From positions 1 to 40,832 of the forward strand of contig JAHLFG010000089.1 of NCBI GenBank assembly GCA_018883895.1: a DNA stretch of 40,832 bases, written 5' to 3'. The notes beneath the pieces are model-generated. The model was not told where the DNA came from and made no database searches. It was given only the letters and a program-made list of their open reading frames with translations. The translations under genes were made by a program, and so were the position numbers. The DNA comes from Candidatus Anaerobiospirillum merdipullorum (GTDB lineage Bacteria; Pseudomonadota; Gammaproteobacteria; Enterobacterales; Succinivibrionaceae). Positions 1-7,991 of the stretch are shown here, in pieces; the stretch's first letter is position 1, and every line of letters begins with the position of its first letter.

Positions 1-1119
1 ATTGCCGCTGATGAAATTGCCGATATCTTAACGCGCCTGGATTTACAGCCGCAGGCGATTGAGGGTGGATTTAAGGTTACCTCCCCGTCGTTTCGTTTTG
101 ACATCGAAATTGAAGAGGATTTAATTGAGGAAGTGGCGCGTCTGCATGGCTATGACAATATTGCCAACCGTCAGCCGGTGTCGACCCTCAATATGCCGCT
201 TCATCAAGAGGCCAAGCTGTCAGATCGCAAGGTGCGCGACCTCTTATGTGCCTTAGGCTATAACGAGGCCATTACCTATTCCTTTACCGATCCTAAGTAC
301 TTACAGGCCTTAGGGGATATTAAGCCCATCGTTTTAACCTCCCCGATTTCTCCGGAAATGTCGGCTATGCGTACGACCTTAACGGCTGGGCTGATTAATG
401 CAGCTAAGTACAATATCAACCGCCAGCAAAGACGCTTGCGCTTGTTTGAAAAGGGCCTGAAGTATATTCCTAAGGCATCTGCTGAAAACGGCGTGGCCCA
501 AGAGGAAATGCTGTGTGGCTTAATTACCGGCAATGCCGCGGCAGAAAATTGGAATGAGCAAGGCCGTAAGGTCGACTTCTTTGACGTCAAGGGCGATGTC
601 GAGGAAATCTTATCCTTATGTGCCCAAGGCAGTGCCTTTAGCTTTGTGCCTTCCACTGAGACCTTCTTACATCCAGGCCAAAGCGCCGATGTGTTGAAAG
701 ATGGCGTTAAGATTGGCTTTTTGGGCATGCTCCATCCCAAGACCTTAAAGGCGGTGGGCTTAAAACAGGAAGCGGCGGTATTTGAACTGTCCTGGGACGG
801 TATCTCTAGTCGCAAGATCCCGCTGTATCACGAGATCTCCAAGTTCCCGACCAATAAGCGTGACTTTGCCTTCGTCTTAGATAAGCAGGTAAGTGCCGCG
901 GCATTAGTGGATACCATTACCGCCGCCTCGCCTTTAATTCAGCAGGTACATATCTTTGACGTGTTTGAAAGTCAGGCTCTGGGGGATAAGAAGTCCTTGG
1001 CGGTGACCGTGACCTTCCAAGACTTGCAAAAGACCTTGGATGATAAGGAAACCGATAGCGCCGCGCAGGCGGTGGTACAGGCGGTGGCCGATAAATTAGC
1101 AGGTCACCTCAGAGATTAG
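1..1119 (+). CDS. pheT: Phenylalanine--tRNA ligase beta subunit, 3' part (5' end outside window)
   Basis: The reading frame is open from base 1, so the start lies upstream of the window. PheT is the large subunit of the cytoplasmic (alphabeta)2 PheRS, which charges tRNA-Phe; the beta subunit carries editing and tRNA-binding domains. The visible 372 residues open with a B5-like segment containing FRFDIEIEEDLIEEVARLHG, continue through the catalytic-fold-like region, and end in the ferredoxin-like anticodon-binding domain (KFPTNKRDFAFVLDK onward, about the last 95 residues). xseB begins 2 nt after the stop, so the two are probably co-transcribed. In E. coli the gene after pheT is ihfA, which is absent here. 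The family call is secure. Confidence 0.96.
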   Translation: MAADEIADILTRLDLQPQAIEGGFKVTSPSFRFDIEIEEDLIEEVARLHGYDNIANRQPVSTLNMPLHQEAKLSDRKVRDLLCALGYNEAITYSFTDPKYLQALGDIKPIVLTSPISPEMSAMRTTLTAGLINAAKYNINRQQRRLRLFEKGLKYIPKASAENGVAQEEMLCGLITGNAAAENWNEQGRKVDFFDVKGDVEEILSLCAQGSAFSFVPSTETFLHPGQSADVLKDGVKIGFLGMLHPKTLKAVGLKQEAAVFELSWDGISSRKIPLYHEISKFPTNKRDFAFVLDKQVSAAALVDTITAASPLIQQVHIFDVFESQALGDKKSLAVTVTFQDLQKTLDDKETDSAAQAVVQAVADKLAGHLRD

Positions 1120-1121
1120 CT

Positions 1122-1361
1122 ATGAGCGATAATAAAATGCATAGCCTGGAGGAGCGCTTTGCGCAACTACAGGAAATTATTAGCAAACTTGAGCAGGGTA
1201 ATTTAAGTCTCGATGAGTCCATTGAGGCTTATACCGCGGGCATGAAATTGGCCGCCTCCTGCCGTAGCACCTTAGATGAAATGCAAGCTAAGGTGCAGGC
1301 GGCGCGCGAACAAGCGCAGGTGGTGACGGCTACTAATGCCCCGAGCGGGACTAATCAATAA
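1122..1361 (+). CDS. xseB: Exodeoxyribonuclease VII small subunit
   Basis: This 79-residue protein matches the small subunit of exonuclease VII, several copies of which bind XseA to form the single-strand DNA nuclease. The family signature is visible: LEERFAQLQEIISKLEQGNL followed by LSLDESIEAYTAGMKL, a helical hairpin. The length is normal for the family. The ATG lies 2 nt after the pheT stop and has only a weak ribosome site, so translation may be coupled to pheT. As in E. coli, ispA and dxs follow, but here a strong terminator-like hairpin separates xseB from ispA. xseA is not in the window. Confidence 0.95.
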   Translation: MSDNKMHSLEERFAQLQEIISKLEQGNLSLDESIEAYTAGMKLAASCRSTLDEMQAKVQAAREQAQVVTATNAPSGTNQ

Positions 1362-1366
1362 GATTA

Positions 1367-1380
1367 GTGCGCTAGCGCAC
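1367..1380. repeat. 14-bp perfect palindrome after xseB
   Basis: GTGCGCTAGCGCAC is a perfect palindrome that starts 5 nt after the xseB stop. It could be part of a compound terminator with the hairpin at 1406-1437, or a protein-binding site. Nothing in the sequence decides between these. Confidence 0.5.
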
Positions 1381-1405
1381 AGCCTGAACTTAAGTTTTGT
1401 GCTAA

Positions 1406-1437
1406 TAAAAAGGGCGCGGAGTTTTTCGCGCCTTTTT
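1406..1437 (+). terminator. Rho-independent terminator between xseB and ispA
   Basis: GGCGCG and CGCGCC form a GC stem around the loop GAGTTTTT. An A-run precedes the stem and TTTTT follows it, so it could work in both directions. It interrupts the conserved xseB-ispA-dxs order, which implies attenuation or a separate ispA promoter. Confidence 0.85.
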
Positions 1438-1440
1438 CAC

Positions 1441-1460
1441 GGATGCTTAAGTTAGCATCC
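1441..1460 (+). promoter_or_regulatory. Leader hairpin just upstream of ispA
   Basis: GGATGCT and AGCATCC form a perfect 7-bp stem with a 6-nt loop, about 20 nt upstream of the ispA ATG and just before its ribosome site (GAGGAG near 1471). It may belong to the terminator region or shape the 5' leader. No known riboswitch is recognised. Confidence 0.4.
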
Positions 1461-1481
1461 TTACTTTATTGAGGAGAACGC

Positions 1482-2369
1482 ATGGATTTAAAGCAGTACA
1501 GTGCTCAGGTACAGACGCGGATTAATGATTTGATGGAGCGGAAAGTGGACGCTTTGGATGAGGCTGCCGTGCAACTTAAAGCGGCCATGCGCTATGGGCT
1601 ACTCTTAGGGGGCAAACGCGCCCGTCCGCTCTTAGTGTATGCCACCGGGCAACTCTTTGGTGTGAGTCAAGCGCAATTGGATCATGCCGCTGCCGCTATT
1701 GAATGTATCCATGCTTATTCTTTAATTCACGATGATATGCCGGAGATGGACAATGATTTGTTGCGTCGGGGCAAACCATCGGTACATGCCGCCTTTTCAC
1801 CCCAATTGGCTTTACTGGCAGGTGATGCCCTGCAGGCCTTGGCCTTTGAATTTTTAGGCTCAAGTCCCTTAGATCCTGCCATTACCGTAGAGCAAATGCA
1901 GCTTTTGGCCACCAATGCCGGATATAGCGGGATGTGTGGCGGTCAGGCCTTGGATTTACAGTCTGAGCATCAACAGATTAGTTATGAATCCTTACGGCAA
2001 TTGCATGCCAAGAAGACCGGCGCTTTAATCAAGGCTGCCGTCTTAATGGGCGCAGTAGCCGGTAAGCCTAGCCCGCAGGCTAGGCAGGCTGTGACCACTT
2101 ATGCAGAAAAAATCGGTCTTGCGTTCCAGATTTGGGATGACGTCTTAGATGTCATCGGCGATAGTGCCGTGACCGGCAAGCCGGTGGGCAATGATGAGCA
2201 GGCCGGCAAGAGTACCTATCCCTCACTCTTTGGTTTAGATAAGGCCAAGAAATTGGCCGTGCAGGCCAAGGATGATGCCTTAGCAGCCTTAGCCTCTCCG
2301 GCTTTAGCTGGTTTAGATAGTGCGCTATTAGAGCAATTTGCGCTCTTTTGTGTCAGCCGCGATCATTAA
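1482..2369 (+). CDS. ispA: (2E,6E)-farnesyl diphosphate synthase
   Basis: This cytoplasmic prenyltransferase condenses IPP with DMAPP and then GPP to make farnesyl diphosphate, the precursor of undecaprenyl phosphate and quinone side chains. The first aspartate-rich motif is DDMPEMD at residues 84-90, preceded by the HAYSLIHDD context; the second is DDVLD at 219-223. The GGKRARP substrate-binding motif is near the N-terminus. At 295 residues the length fits short-chain bacterial FPP synthases. A clear GAGGAG ribosome site lies 7-10 nt before the ATG. dxs follows 14 nt later, as in E. coli, giving a small isoprenoid operon. Confidence 0.96.
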   Translation: MDLKQYSAQVQTRINDLMERKVDALDEAAVQLKAAMRYGLLLGGKRARPLLVYATGQLFGVSQAQLDHAAAAIECIHAYSLIHDDMPEMDNDLLRRGKPSVHAAFSPQLALLAGDALQALAFEFLGSSPLDPAITVEQMQLLATNAGYSGMCGGQALDLQSEHQQISYESLRQLHAKKTGALIKAAVLMGAVAGKPSPQARQAVTTYAEKIGLAFQIWDDVLDVIGDSAVTGKPVGNDEQAGKSTYPSLFGLDKAKKLAVQAKDDALAALASPALAGLDSALLEQFALFCVSRDH

Positions 2370-2383
2370 GTTAGGATGCAGGC

Positions 2384-4288
2384 ATGGCTGAACTATTAGA
2401 CAGTATTCATGATACGGCGGATGTACGCCGCCTGGAGAAAAAACAATTGCCGCAGCTGTGCGCCGAAGTGCGCCACTGCTTAATTGATACGGTAAGTAAG
2501 ACCGCCGGGCATTTGGCCTCGGGCCTGGGGGTAGTGGAGCTTACCGTGGCTTTACACTATGTGTTTGATACCCCGCATGACAAGATTATTTGGGATGTTG
2601 GGCATCAGGCTTATCCGCATAAGATTTTAACCGGCCATCGGCAGGAATTGGCGACCATTCGCCAACACCATGGCTTACATGCCTTTATCTGGCGCGGGGA
2701 AACTCCCTATGATGTGCTCTCCACCGGGCATGCTTCTACCTCTATCGGCTCAGCCTTGGGTTTGGCCTTAGCGGCCCGGGCGCAAGGGATTAAAGAGCAT
2801 GTGGTGGCCGTCATCGGCGATGGCTCGCTGACCGGTGGTATGGCCTTTGAGGCGCTAAATCATGCCGGCACTTTTAAGGATTTAAACTTGCTTGTCATCT
2901 TAAATGACAACGAGATGAGTATTTCCGAAAATGTCGGCTCGCTGGCGCAGAGCTTGGCCGAAGTTTTGGCCAATCCCCATTATGTGAAATTGGTCGAAGG
3001 GGGCAAACGCGTTTTAACCAAATTGCCGGCCTTACGTGATTTTGCGCTACGCGCGCAGGAGCATGTCAAAGGCATGGTCATGCCGGGCACTTTATTTGAA
3101 GAGTTAGGTTTTAACTATATTGGCCCGGTCGATGGTAATGATGTGGTGCGCCTGTCTTCATTGCTAGAAAAGGTTAAAGATCTCCCGGGACTACAGTTTT
3201 TACATGTGGTCACGCGTAAGGGTAAGGGCTATGCCCCGGCCGAGCGCGATCCTATTTGCTATCACGGCGTGCCGGCCTTTGATCCCGATGCCGGAGTGCC
3301 GCAAACGCCGCACCCGAACGATAAATCCTTTTCACGCGCCTTTGGCAATTGGCTATGTGCGGCAGCTAAACGGGATGAAAAAGTAGTGGGCATTACCCCG
3401 GCCATGCGCATCGGCTCGGCGATGGATGAGTTTGCCAAGCTTTTTCCGGATAGATTTTATGATGTGGCCATTGCTGAGCAACATGCGCTAGTTTTAGCCT
3501 CAGGCCTCGCGGCAGGTGGCATGCATCCGGTGGTGGCGATTTATTCCTCCTTCTTGCAACGCGCCTATGACAGCGTGATTCATGATGTGGCTATTCAGGA
3601 TTTACCCATCGTGCTGGCCATTGATAGAGCCGGCGTAGTAGGTCCGGATGGCCCGACCCATCAGGGAGCCTTTGATATAGCCTATTTGCGCACGGTGCCT
3701 AATTTAACCTTGCTAGCACCGGCTACGCGCGATGAGCTTAATTTAATGTTAGATTTTGCGCTTGCCTTAGGTCATCCCTGTGCCGTGCGCTATCCGCGCA
3801 TGAATGGATGGCAAAGCCTGACAGAAATTGCCGGCCCTAAGGAAGAGCCCCTGGTTTTAGGTAAAAGTCAGATCCTCTACGATCCGCACAAGCCACAAGC
3901 TTGCGCGGTGATTGCGGTGGGAGCACAGGCAGCTGAGCTTTTGCCCTATGCCAAGGAGCAGGGCTTTATCTTGGTAAATTTACGCTTTATAAAGCCTTTG
4001 GATACTGCGCTCCTTGCTACTTTAGCCGCCCGTTGCGCCACCATCGTTACGGTAGAAGATGGCGCACTTTTAGGCGGTGTAGGCGAGGAGATTGGGCGCA
4101 TTTTATTAGAGCATGGGTTTAAGGGGCGCTTTAAAGCCTTGGGCTTGCCTGATGTCTTTTTAATGGAGGGCACGCGTGCGGAAGTCTTGGCCGATGCTGG
4201 ACTTACGGCCAAGCAAATCTGCGCACAACTTACGGCCCTGGAATTAACCAATTCAATGAATAAGGAAGAACAATATGCCGTCATTTGA
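2384..4288 (+). CDS. dxs: 1-deoxy-D-xylulose-5-phosphate synthase
   Basis: This TPP-dependent enzyme makes DXP from pyruvate and glyceraldehyde-3-phosphate, the entry step of the MEP isoprenoid pathway. Visible features are WDVGHQAYPHKILTG, the TPP/Mg motif starting GDG at residues 145-147 and continuing to NDNEMSISENVG, the catalytic glutamate in IAEQHA (about E365), and the C-terminal transketolase domain. At 634 residues it is slightly longer than E. coli Dxs (620). The extra residues are a C-terminal tail of about 15 that runs over the start of yajQ by 14 nt. The start follows an AGGATG ribosome site. Confidence 0.97.
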   Translation: MAELLDSIHDTADVRRLEKKQLPQLCAEVRHCLIDTVSKTAGHLASGLGVVELTVALHYVFDTPHDKIIWDVGHQAYPHKILTGHRQELATIRQHHGLHAFIWRGETPYDVLSTGHASTSIGSALGLALAARAQGIKEHVVAVIGDGSLTGGMAFEALNHAGTFKDLNLLVILNDNEMSISENVGSLAQSLAEVLANPHYVKLVEGGKRVLTKLPALRDFALRAQEHVKGMVMPGTLFEELGFNYIGPVDGNDVVRLSSLLEKVKDLPGLQFLHVVTRKGKGYAPAERDPICYHGVPAFDPDAGVPQTPHPNDKSFSRAFGNWLCAAAKRDEKVVGITPAMRIGSAMDEFAKLFPDRFYDVAIAEQHALVLASGLAAGGMHPVVAIYSSFLQRAYDSVIHDVAIQDLPIVLAIDRAGVVGPDGPTHQGAFDIAYLRTVPNLTLLAPATRDELNLMLDFALALGHPCAVRYPRMNGWQSLTEIAGPKEEPLVLGKSQILYDPHKPQACAVIAVGAQAAELLPYAKEQGFILVNLRFIKPLDTALLATLAARCATIVTVEDGALLGGVGEEIGRILLEHGFKGRFKALGLPDVFLMEGTRAEVLADAGLTAKQICAQLTALELTNSMNKEEQYAVI

Positions 4289-4763
4289 TGTGGTGTCAGA
4301 AATTAAGAAAGATGAGCTGACCAATGCGGTAGATAATGCCAATCGTGAACTGTCGACACGTTACGATTTTCGTAATGTCGAGGCTTCCTTTAGCTTAAAT
4401 AAGCAAGATTGCACGGTAAAGCTTGAGGCCGATGAAGAATTTCAAATTCAGCAGATGGACGATATTTTGCGCGCAAAATTAGTCAAGCGTGGGATTGAAA
4501 TTACTGCCGCGGAATTTAAGGACATTACCCGCTCGGGCAAAAAGTCTTTGCAGCAGGTGGTGTTTAAGCAGGGTATTGATCGGGAGCTGGCTAAAAAGCT
4601 CATCCGGCTAGTTAAAGACGCCAAGCTTAAGGTCGATGTCAAGCAAAACGATGATACTTTGCGCGTTTCTGGCAAGAAAAAAGACGATCTGCAGGCGGTC
4701 ATTGCTCTGTTGCGCAGCGCTAAGATTGAGCAGCCGCTACAATTTAATAATTTTAAAGACTAG
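4275..4763 (+). CDS. yajQ: YajQ family nucleotide-binding protein
   Basis: This 162-residue protein matches the YajQ/UPF0234 family along its whole length, from MPSFDVVSEI and ELSTRYDFRN to the C-terminal LQFNNFKD. YajQ proteins are small cytoplasmic two-domain proteins; members have been reported to bind cyclic di-GMP or GTP, and the role in this organism is unknown. The ATG sits inside the end of dxs (14-nt overlap) behind an AAGGAAG ribosome site located in the dxs tail, suggesting translational coupling. The ampG-like permease starts 2 nt after the stop. Confidence 0.95.
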   Translation: MPSFDVVSEIKKDELTNAVDNANRELSTRYDFRNVEASFSLNKQDCTVKLEADEEFQIQQMDDILRAKLVKRGIEITAAEFKDITRSGKKSLQQVVFKQGIDRELAKKLIRLVKDAKLKVDVKQNDDTLRVSGKKKDDLQAVIALLRSAKIEQPLQFNNFKD

Positions 4764-4765
4764 AG

Positions 4766-6058
4766 ATGATCTCGTCGTCAGCTACGCCGTCACCTCAGCC
4801 ACAAGATAAAGGTGGCCGCGGGATCTTACAGGAGATCTTCTCAGCGCGCATGGGCATTTGCCTGGTGACCGGCTTTAGCTCGGGCCTGCCTTTATATGTG
4901 CTCATTGTGCTCTTGGCGGCATTTTTAAAAGATAGCGGCGTGGATTTAAAAATTATCGGGCTGTTTTCGCTGGTTACTTTCCCCTATACCTGGAAGTTTT
5001 TGTGGGCTCCGCTTACCGATAGATTTCAGCTCTGGGGTCTGGGGCGACGGCGGGGGTGGATGCTTACTACGCAAATAGTGCTCATCCTGGCCATCGGTAG
5101 TGTAGGGCTCTTTAACCCGCAACACAGTCTGAGCATTATCATGGCTTTGGTGTGCTTAACCGCCTTGGCCTCGGCAACACAGGATATCGTCATTGATGCC
5201 TTTCGCCGCGAAATTTTAACCGATAGGGAGCTGGGGCTGGGAAGTTCGCTTTTTGTCAATGCCTATCGCATTGCAGGTTTAGTCCCCGGCAGTTTATCGC
5301 TTATCGCCGCCGACTTCTTTCCCTGGCACTATGTCTTTGCCGGTACCGCGCTGTTCATGCTCCCCGGGCTTATCCTGACGCTCGTGGTCTCAGAGCCGCA
5401 GGTAAGTTTGGCCCCTAAGACCTTACGGCAGGCGGTGGTGGAGCCTTTTGCCGATTTTATTACCCGCAAGGGCTGGGGCGGGGCCTTATTGTGCCTTATC
5501 TTCGTCTTCTTTTATAAAATTGGCGATTCGATGGCCACGGCTTTGGCCACCCCCTTTTACTTAGATCTCGGCTTTTCTTTAAGTGTCATCGGCATTGTGG
5601 CTAAAAATGTCGGCATTTGGTCGATGGTGGCAGGGGGCATGCTAGGTGGCATCTTAATGCTCAAAATTGGCATCAATAAAGCGCTGTGGCTCTTTGGCCT
5701 GGCGCAATGGGTGCCCATCTTGGGTTTTGCCCTGCTAGCACACATGGGAGGGCAGGGGCAGGCTAGTGTCTGGCTCCTGGCGCTTGTTATCGGCGCGGAG
5801 GCTTTGGGTACGGGGCTTGGTACCGCGGCCTTTGTCTCCTATATCGCCCGTGAATGCACCCCGGCCTTCACCGCCACGCAATTTGCACTTTTAAGCTCGT
5901 TTTCGGCAGTGCCGCGTACTTTTTGCAATGCTGCCACCGGTTTTATCGTGCAGGCGGTAGGCTGGGAGCAATTTTTCTATATTTGTGCGCTCTTAGCCCT
6001 CCCCGGCATGCTCCTGTTGTTTAAGATTGCCCCCTGGGGTGCAGACGATAAAAACTAA
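4766..6058 (+). CDS. ampG: AmpG-like muropeptide permease (MFS)
   Basis: This inner-membrane MFS carrier is predicted to import GlcNAc-1,6-anhydro-MurNAc peptides for murein recycling. AmpG signatures are clear: GFSSGLPLYVL, FPYTWKFLWAPLTDRF, LGRRRGWML, ATQDIVIDAFRREIL and FTATQFALLSSFSAVPRTF. At 430 residues, with about 12 hydrophobic segments, it lacks the C-terminal extension of the 491-residue E. coli AmpG, which has 14 segments. The first 28 residues are hydrophilic, and an internal ATG near 4850 is an alternative start. The gene follows yajQ by 2 nt. Mpl at 22808 acts later in the same recycling route. Confidence 0.9.
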   Translation: MISSSATPSPQPQDKGGRGILQEIFSARMGICLVTGFSSGLPLYVLIVLLAAFLKDSGVDLKIIGLFSLVTFPYTWKFLWAPLTDRFQLWGLGRRRGWMLTTQIVLILAIGSVGLFNPQHSLSIIMALVCLTALASATQDIVIDAFRREILTDRELGLGSSLFVNAYRIAGLVPGSLSLIAADFFPWHYVFAGTALFMLPGLILTLVVSEPQVSLAPKTLRQAVVEPFADFITRKGWGGALLCLIFVFFYKIGDSMATALATPFYLDLGFSLSVIGIVAKNVGIWSMVAGGMLGGILMLKIGINKALWLFGLAQWVPILGFALLAHMGGQGQASVWLLALVIGAEALGTGLGTAAFVSYIARECTPAFTATQFALLSSFSAVPRTFCNAATGFIVQAVGWEQFFYICALLALPGMLLLFKIAPWGADDKN

Positions 6059-6067
6059 ATCCGAAGG

Positions 6068-6111
6068 GCGCTTTGCCTTATTGGTGCACTTACCACCACA
6101 AGGCAGGGCGC
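6068..6111 (+). terminator. Imperfect hairpin after ampG, possible terminator
   Basis: Nested arms GCGC/GCGC, TGCCTT/AAGGCA and GGTG/CACC form a long interrupted stem that starts 9 nt after the ampG stop. It has no good T-tract, so termination is only a possibility. Confidence 0.4.
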
Positions 6112-6423
6112 AGTACTTATTTGCACTATAGTGGGGCCTTTGCCGCAAGCAAGGCCAATTTACAAACCTGAAGTGGCACAAGCCTTTTGCCGGCAGTTAG
6201 TGACAAACCGGGAGCACATGCCAGAGCTGCCGGGGGAAGAGCTTAAGACAACTCTCTAAATTTTAAAGAATAAATCAAAAATCTGACTTAAATCTGCGCG
6301 TGGCGTGCACATATTTACGCATTTTGCGGCAAATTTTCCAAATCTTTTGGCGCGCGATGTTATGCAACCGTTTGCGGTTTGAGGGAAAAAAGCGGCACAA
6401 AGCGTAGTGTCAAGCGCTTTTGC

Positions 6424-6477
6424 TGTGAGATGTGTCAAAGAAAAATACTAAGTGAAGCATGGCATTTATGCTAAAAT
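6424..6477 (+). promoter_or_regulatory. nqr operon promoter with CRP-like site
   Basis: An extended -10 element, TGCTAAAAT, lies at 6469-6477 with no convincing -35, which suits an activated or extended -10 promoter. Upstream, TGTGA-N6-TCAAA at 6424-6439 resembles a CRP box with one mismatch in the right half. Its centre is about 52 bp upstream of the expected start, which is not a canonical spacing. The predicted leader of about 140 nt ends at the nqrA ATG. Confidence 0.4.
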
Positions 6478-6626
6478 TTTTCAGTTGTAACCTGCGAAAA
6501 ACTGCGGGACAGATTTTTTGCGTCTGCGCTGTTAAAGCAACGGGCGTGTAGACCTGGACCAAGGCTTTTTGTTAGGACAGAGAGAGGAAGCGCTGACTTT
6601 CCGTAAATTATTGATTGGAACCGCCT

Positions 6627-7988
6627 ATGATTAACATCAAAAAAGGATTGGATCTGCCTCTTGGCGGCCAGCCGCAGCAGACGATCGTCGTAGGTCCGGA
6701 GATCAAGCACGTTGCCCTGTTAGGGAGCGTGGACTATCCGGGTCTGAGACCATCTATGGCTGTGGAAGTTGGCACCAAAGTCAAGAAAGGGCAGCTGTTG
6801 TTCGAGGATAAGAAAAACCCTGGAACACGTTTCACCGCTCCTGTCGCGGGTACTGTAACTGCAGTCAACCGTGGCGAGCGCCGTGCTTTCCAGTCTATCG
6901 TCATTGAAGTTGATCCAGCAGGCCAAGCGGTGGCCTTTAAGAAGACCCCGGCTGATAAGCTTGTGGATTTAAGCTCCAAGGATGTGACTGATTTATTAGT
7001 TGAGTCCGGCATGTGGACGGCTTTTAGAACCCGTCCCTTTGAGAAGGTCCCGCAGGTCGGTACCCTCCCGCACTCTATTTTTGTGACGGCAATTGACACC
7101 AACCCGGGTGCGGTTGATCCGCGCTTGGTGATTGAGAAGGAAAGCGATGCTTTTGCCAACGGCCTGAAGGTCTTAAGCCGCATTGGTGACTTTAAGGTCT
7201 ATGTGTGCAAGGCTGAAGCTTCATTGCCGATGGCCAAGGTCCCGAATGTGGTCGAAGAATGCTTCATCGGCCCGCATCCGGCCGGTTTGCCTGGCACCCA
7301 CATCCATTACTTAGATCCGGTCTCAGAGAATAAGACGGTATGGCACATTGGCTATCAAGACGTCATTGCCATCGGTCACCTCTTTGTGGAAGGTCAGTAC
7401 TATAGCAAGCGCTATGTGGCTTTATGTGGTCCGCAAGTCAAAGAGCCGCGCGTGGTCGAAACCCTGCAGGGTGCGAGCATTGCTGAACTCTTACCTGAGG
7501 ATGCCATTGAAAAGTCACCTAACGGTGTACGCGTTATCTCCGGCTCCGTGCTGTGGGGTAATACCGCCACCGGCCCGTATGCTTACTTAGGCCGTCGCCA
7601 TTTACAGGTGAGCGTGCTTGAGGAAGGCACCATGAATGAGTTCTTAACTAAGAGCTGGGTTGGATTGGGCTTTAAGCGCCACACCGCATCGCGTGCCTAC
7701 ATCTCTTCCTTTGTGAAGCCTGCTGCTTACACTATCAATACTGCTTTAAACGGTGGCCATCGTCCGATGGTTCCGGTGGGGCTGTATGAGAAGGTGTTCC
7801 CGTTTGATATGGAGCCGACCATGCTGTTGCGCGCCATTGATATCAACGACTGCGATCAGGCCAAACTGCTTGGTGTGCTAGAGCTTGCTGAAGAAGATCT
7901 GGCGCTGTGCACCTACGTCTGCCCTGGCAAGACCGATTACGGTCCGCAGCTACGCAGATGCTTAACCAAGATTGAAGTGGAGGGTTAA
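6627..7988 (+). CDS. nqrA: Na+-translocating NADH:quinone reductase subunit A
   Basis: NqrA is the peripheral cytoplasmic subunit of the Na+-pumping NADH:ubiquinone oxidoreductase and is implicated in quinone binding. The family start MINIKKGLDLPLGG fixes the ATG at 6627; an upstream in-frame TTG at 6615 would add only MEPP. The body includes ALLGSVDYPGLRPSM, FEDKKNPGTRFTAPVAGTV and a C-terminal CTYVCPGKTDYGPQLR segment. At 453 residues it is of normal size. It heads six tightly packed genes, with 3 nt to nqrB. Codon choice is strongly biased toward C-ending and GGT codons, unlike pheT-dxs, as expected for an abundant complex. Confidence 0.97.
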   Translation: MINIKKGLDLPLGGQPQQTIVVGPEIKHVALLGSVDYPGLRPSMAVEVGTKVKKGQLLFEDKKNPGTRFTAPVAGTVTAVNRGERRAFQSIVIEVDPAGQAVAFKKTPADKLVDLSSKDVTDLLVESGMWTAFRTRPFEKVPQVGTLPHSIFVTAIDTNPGAVDPRLVIEKESDAFANGLKVLSRIGDFKVYVCKAEASLPMAKVPNVVEECFIGPHPAGLPGTHIHYLDPVSENKTVWHIGYQDVIAIGHLFVEGQYYSKRYVALCGPQVKEPRVVETLQGASIAELLPEDAIEKSPNGVRVISGSVLWGNTATGPYAYLGRRHLQVSVLEEGTMNEFLTKSWVGLGFKRHTASRAYISSFVKPAAYTINTALNGGHRPMVPVGLYEKVFPFDMEPTMLLRAIDINDCDQAKLLGVLELAEEDLALCTYVCPGKTDYGPQLRRCLTKIEVEG

Positions 7989-7991
7989 GCC

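Larger units (their letters stand above)
6059..6626. other. Structured 568-bp intergenic region between ampG and nqrA
   Basis: No credible gene is seen; short reading frames here have no recognisable family or ribosome site. The left half holds three hairpins: 6068-6111 (GCGC, TGCCTT and GGTG arms), 6135-6156 (GGCCTT/AAGGCC) and 6190-6233 (CCGGCAG/CTGCCGG). The first could terminate ampG transcription although no T-run follows. The right half is AT-rich and holds the nqr promoter. A small RNA in 6060-6240 is possible but unproven. Confidence 0.55.

Noticed and set aside
6121-6240. Possible tRNA, SRP RNA or 6S RNA in the hairpin region
   Set aside because: No cloverleaf, no GGAAGGAAGCAGCC-like SRP core and no 6S-like bubble could be found.
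5993-6438. Short minus-strand frames between ampG and nqrA
   Set aside because: Cysteine- and arginine-rich translations with no family resemblance and no ribosome sites; they coincide with hairpins and promoter DNA.
6615-6626. TTG start four codons upstream for nqrA
   Set aside because: Homologues begin at the MINIKKGLDLP methionine, and the added MEPP has no support.
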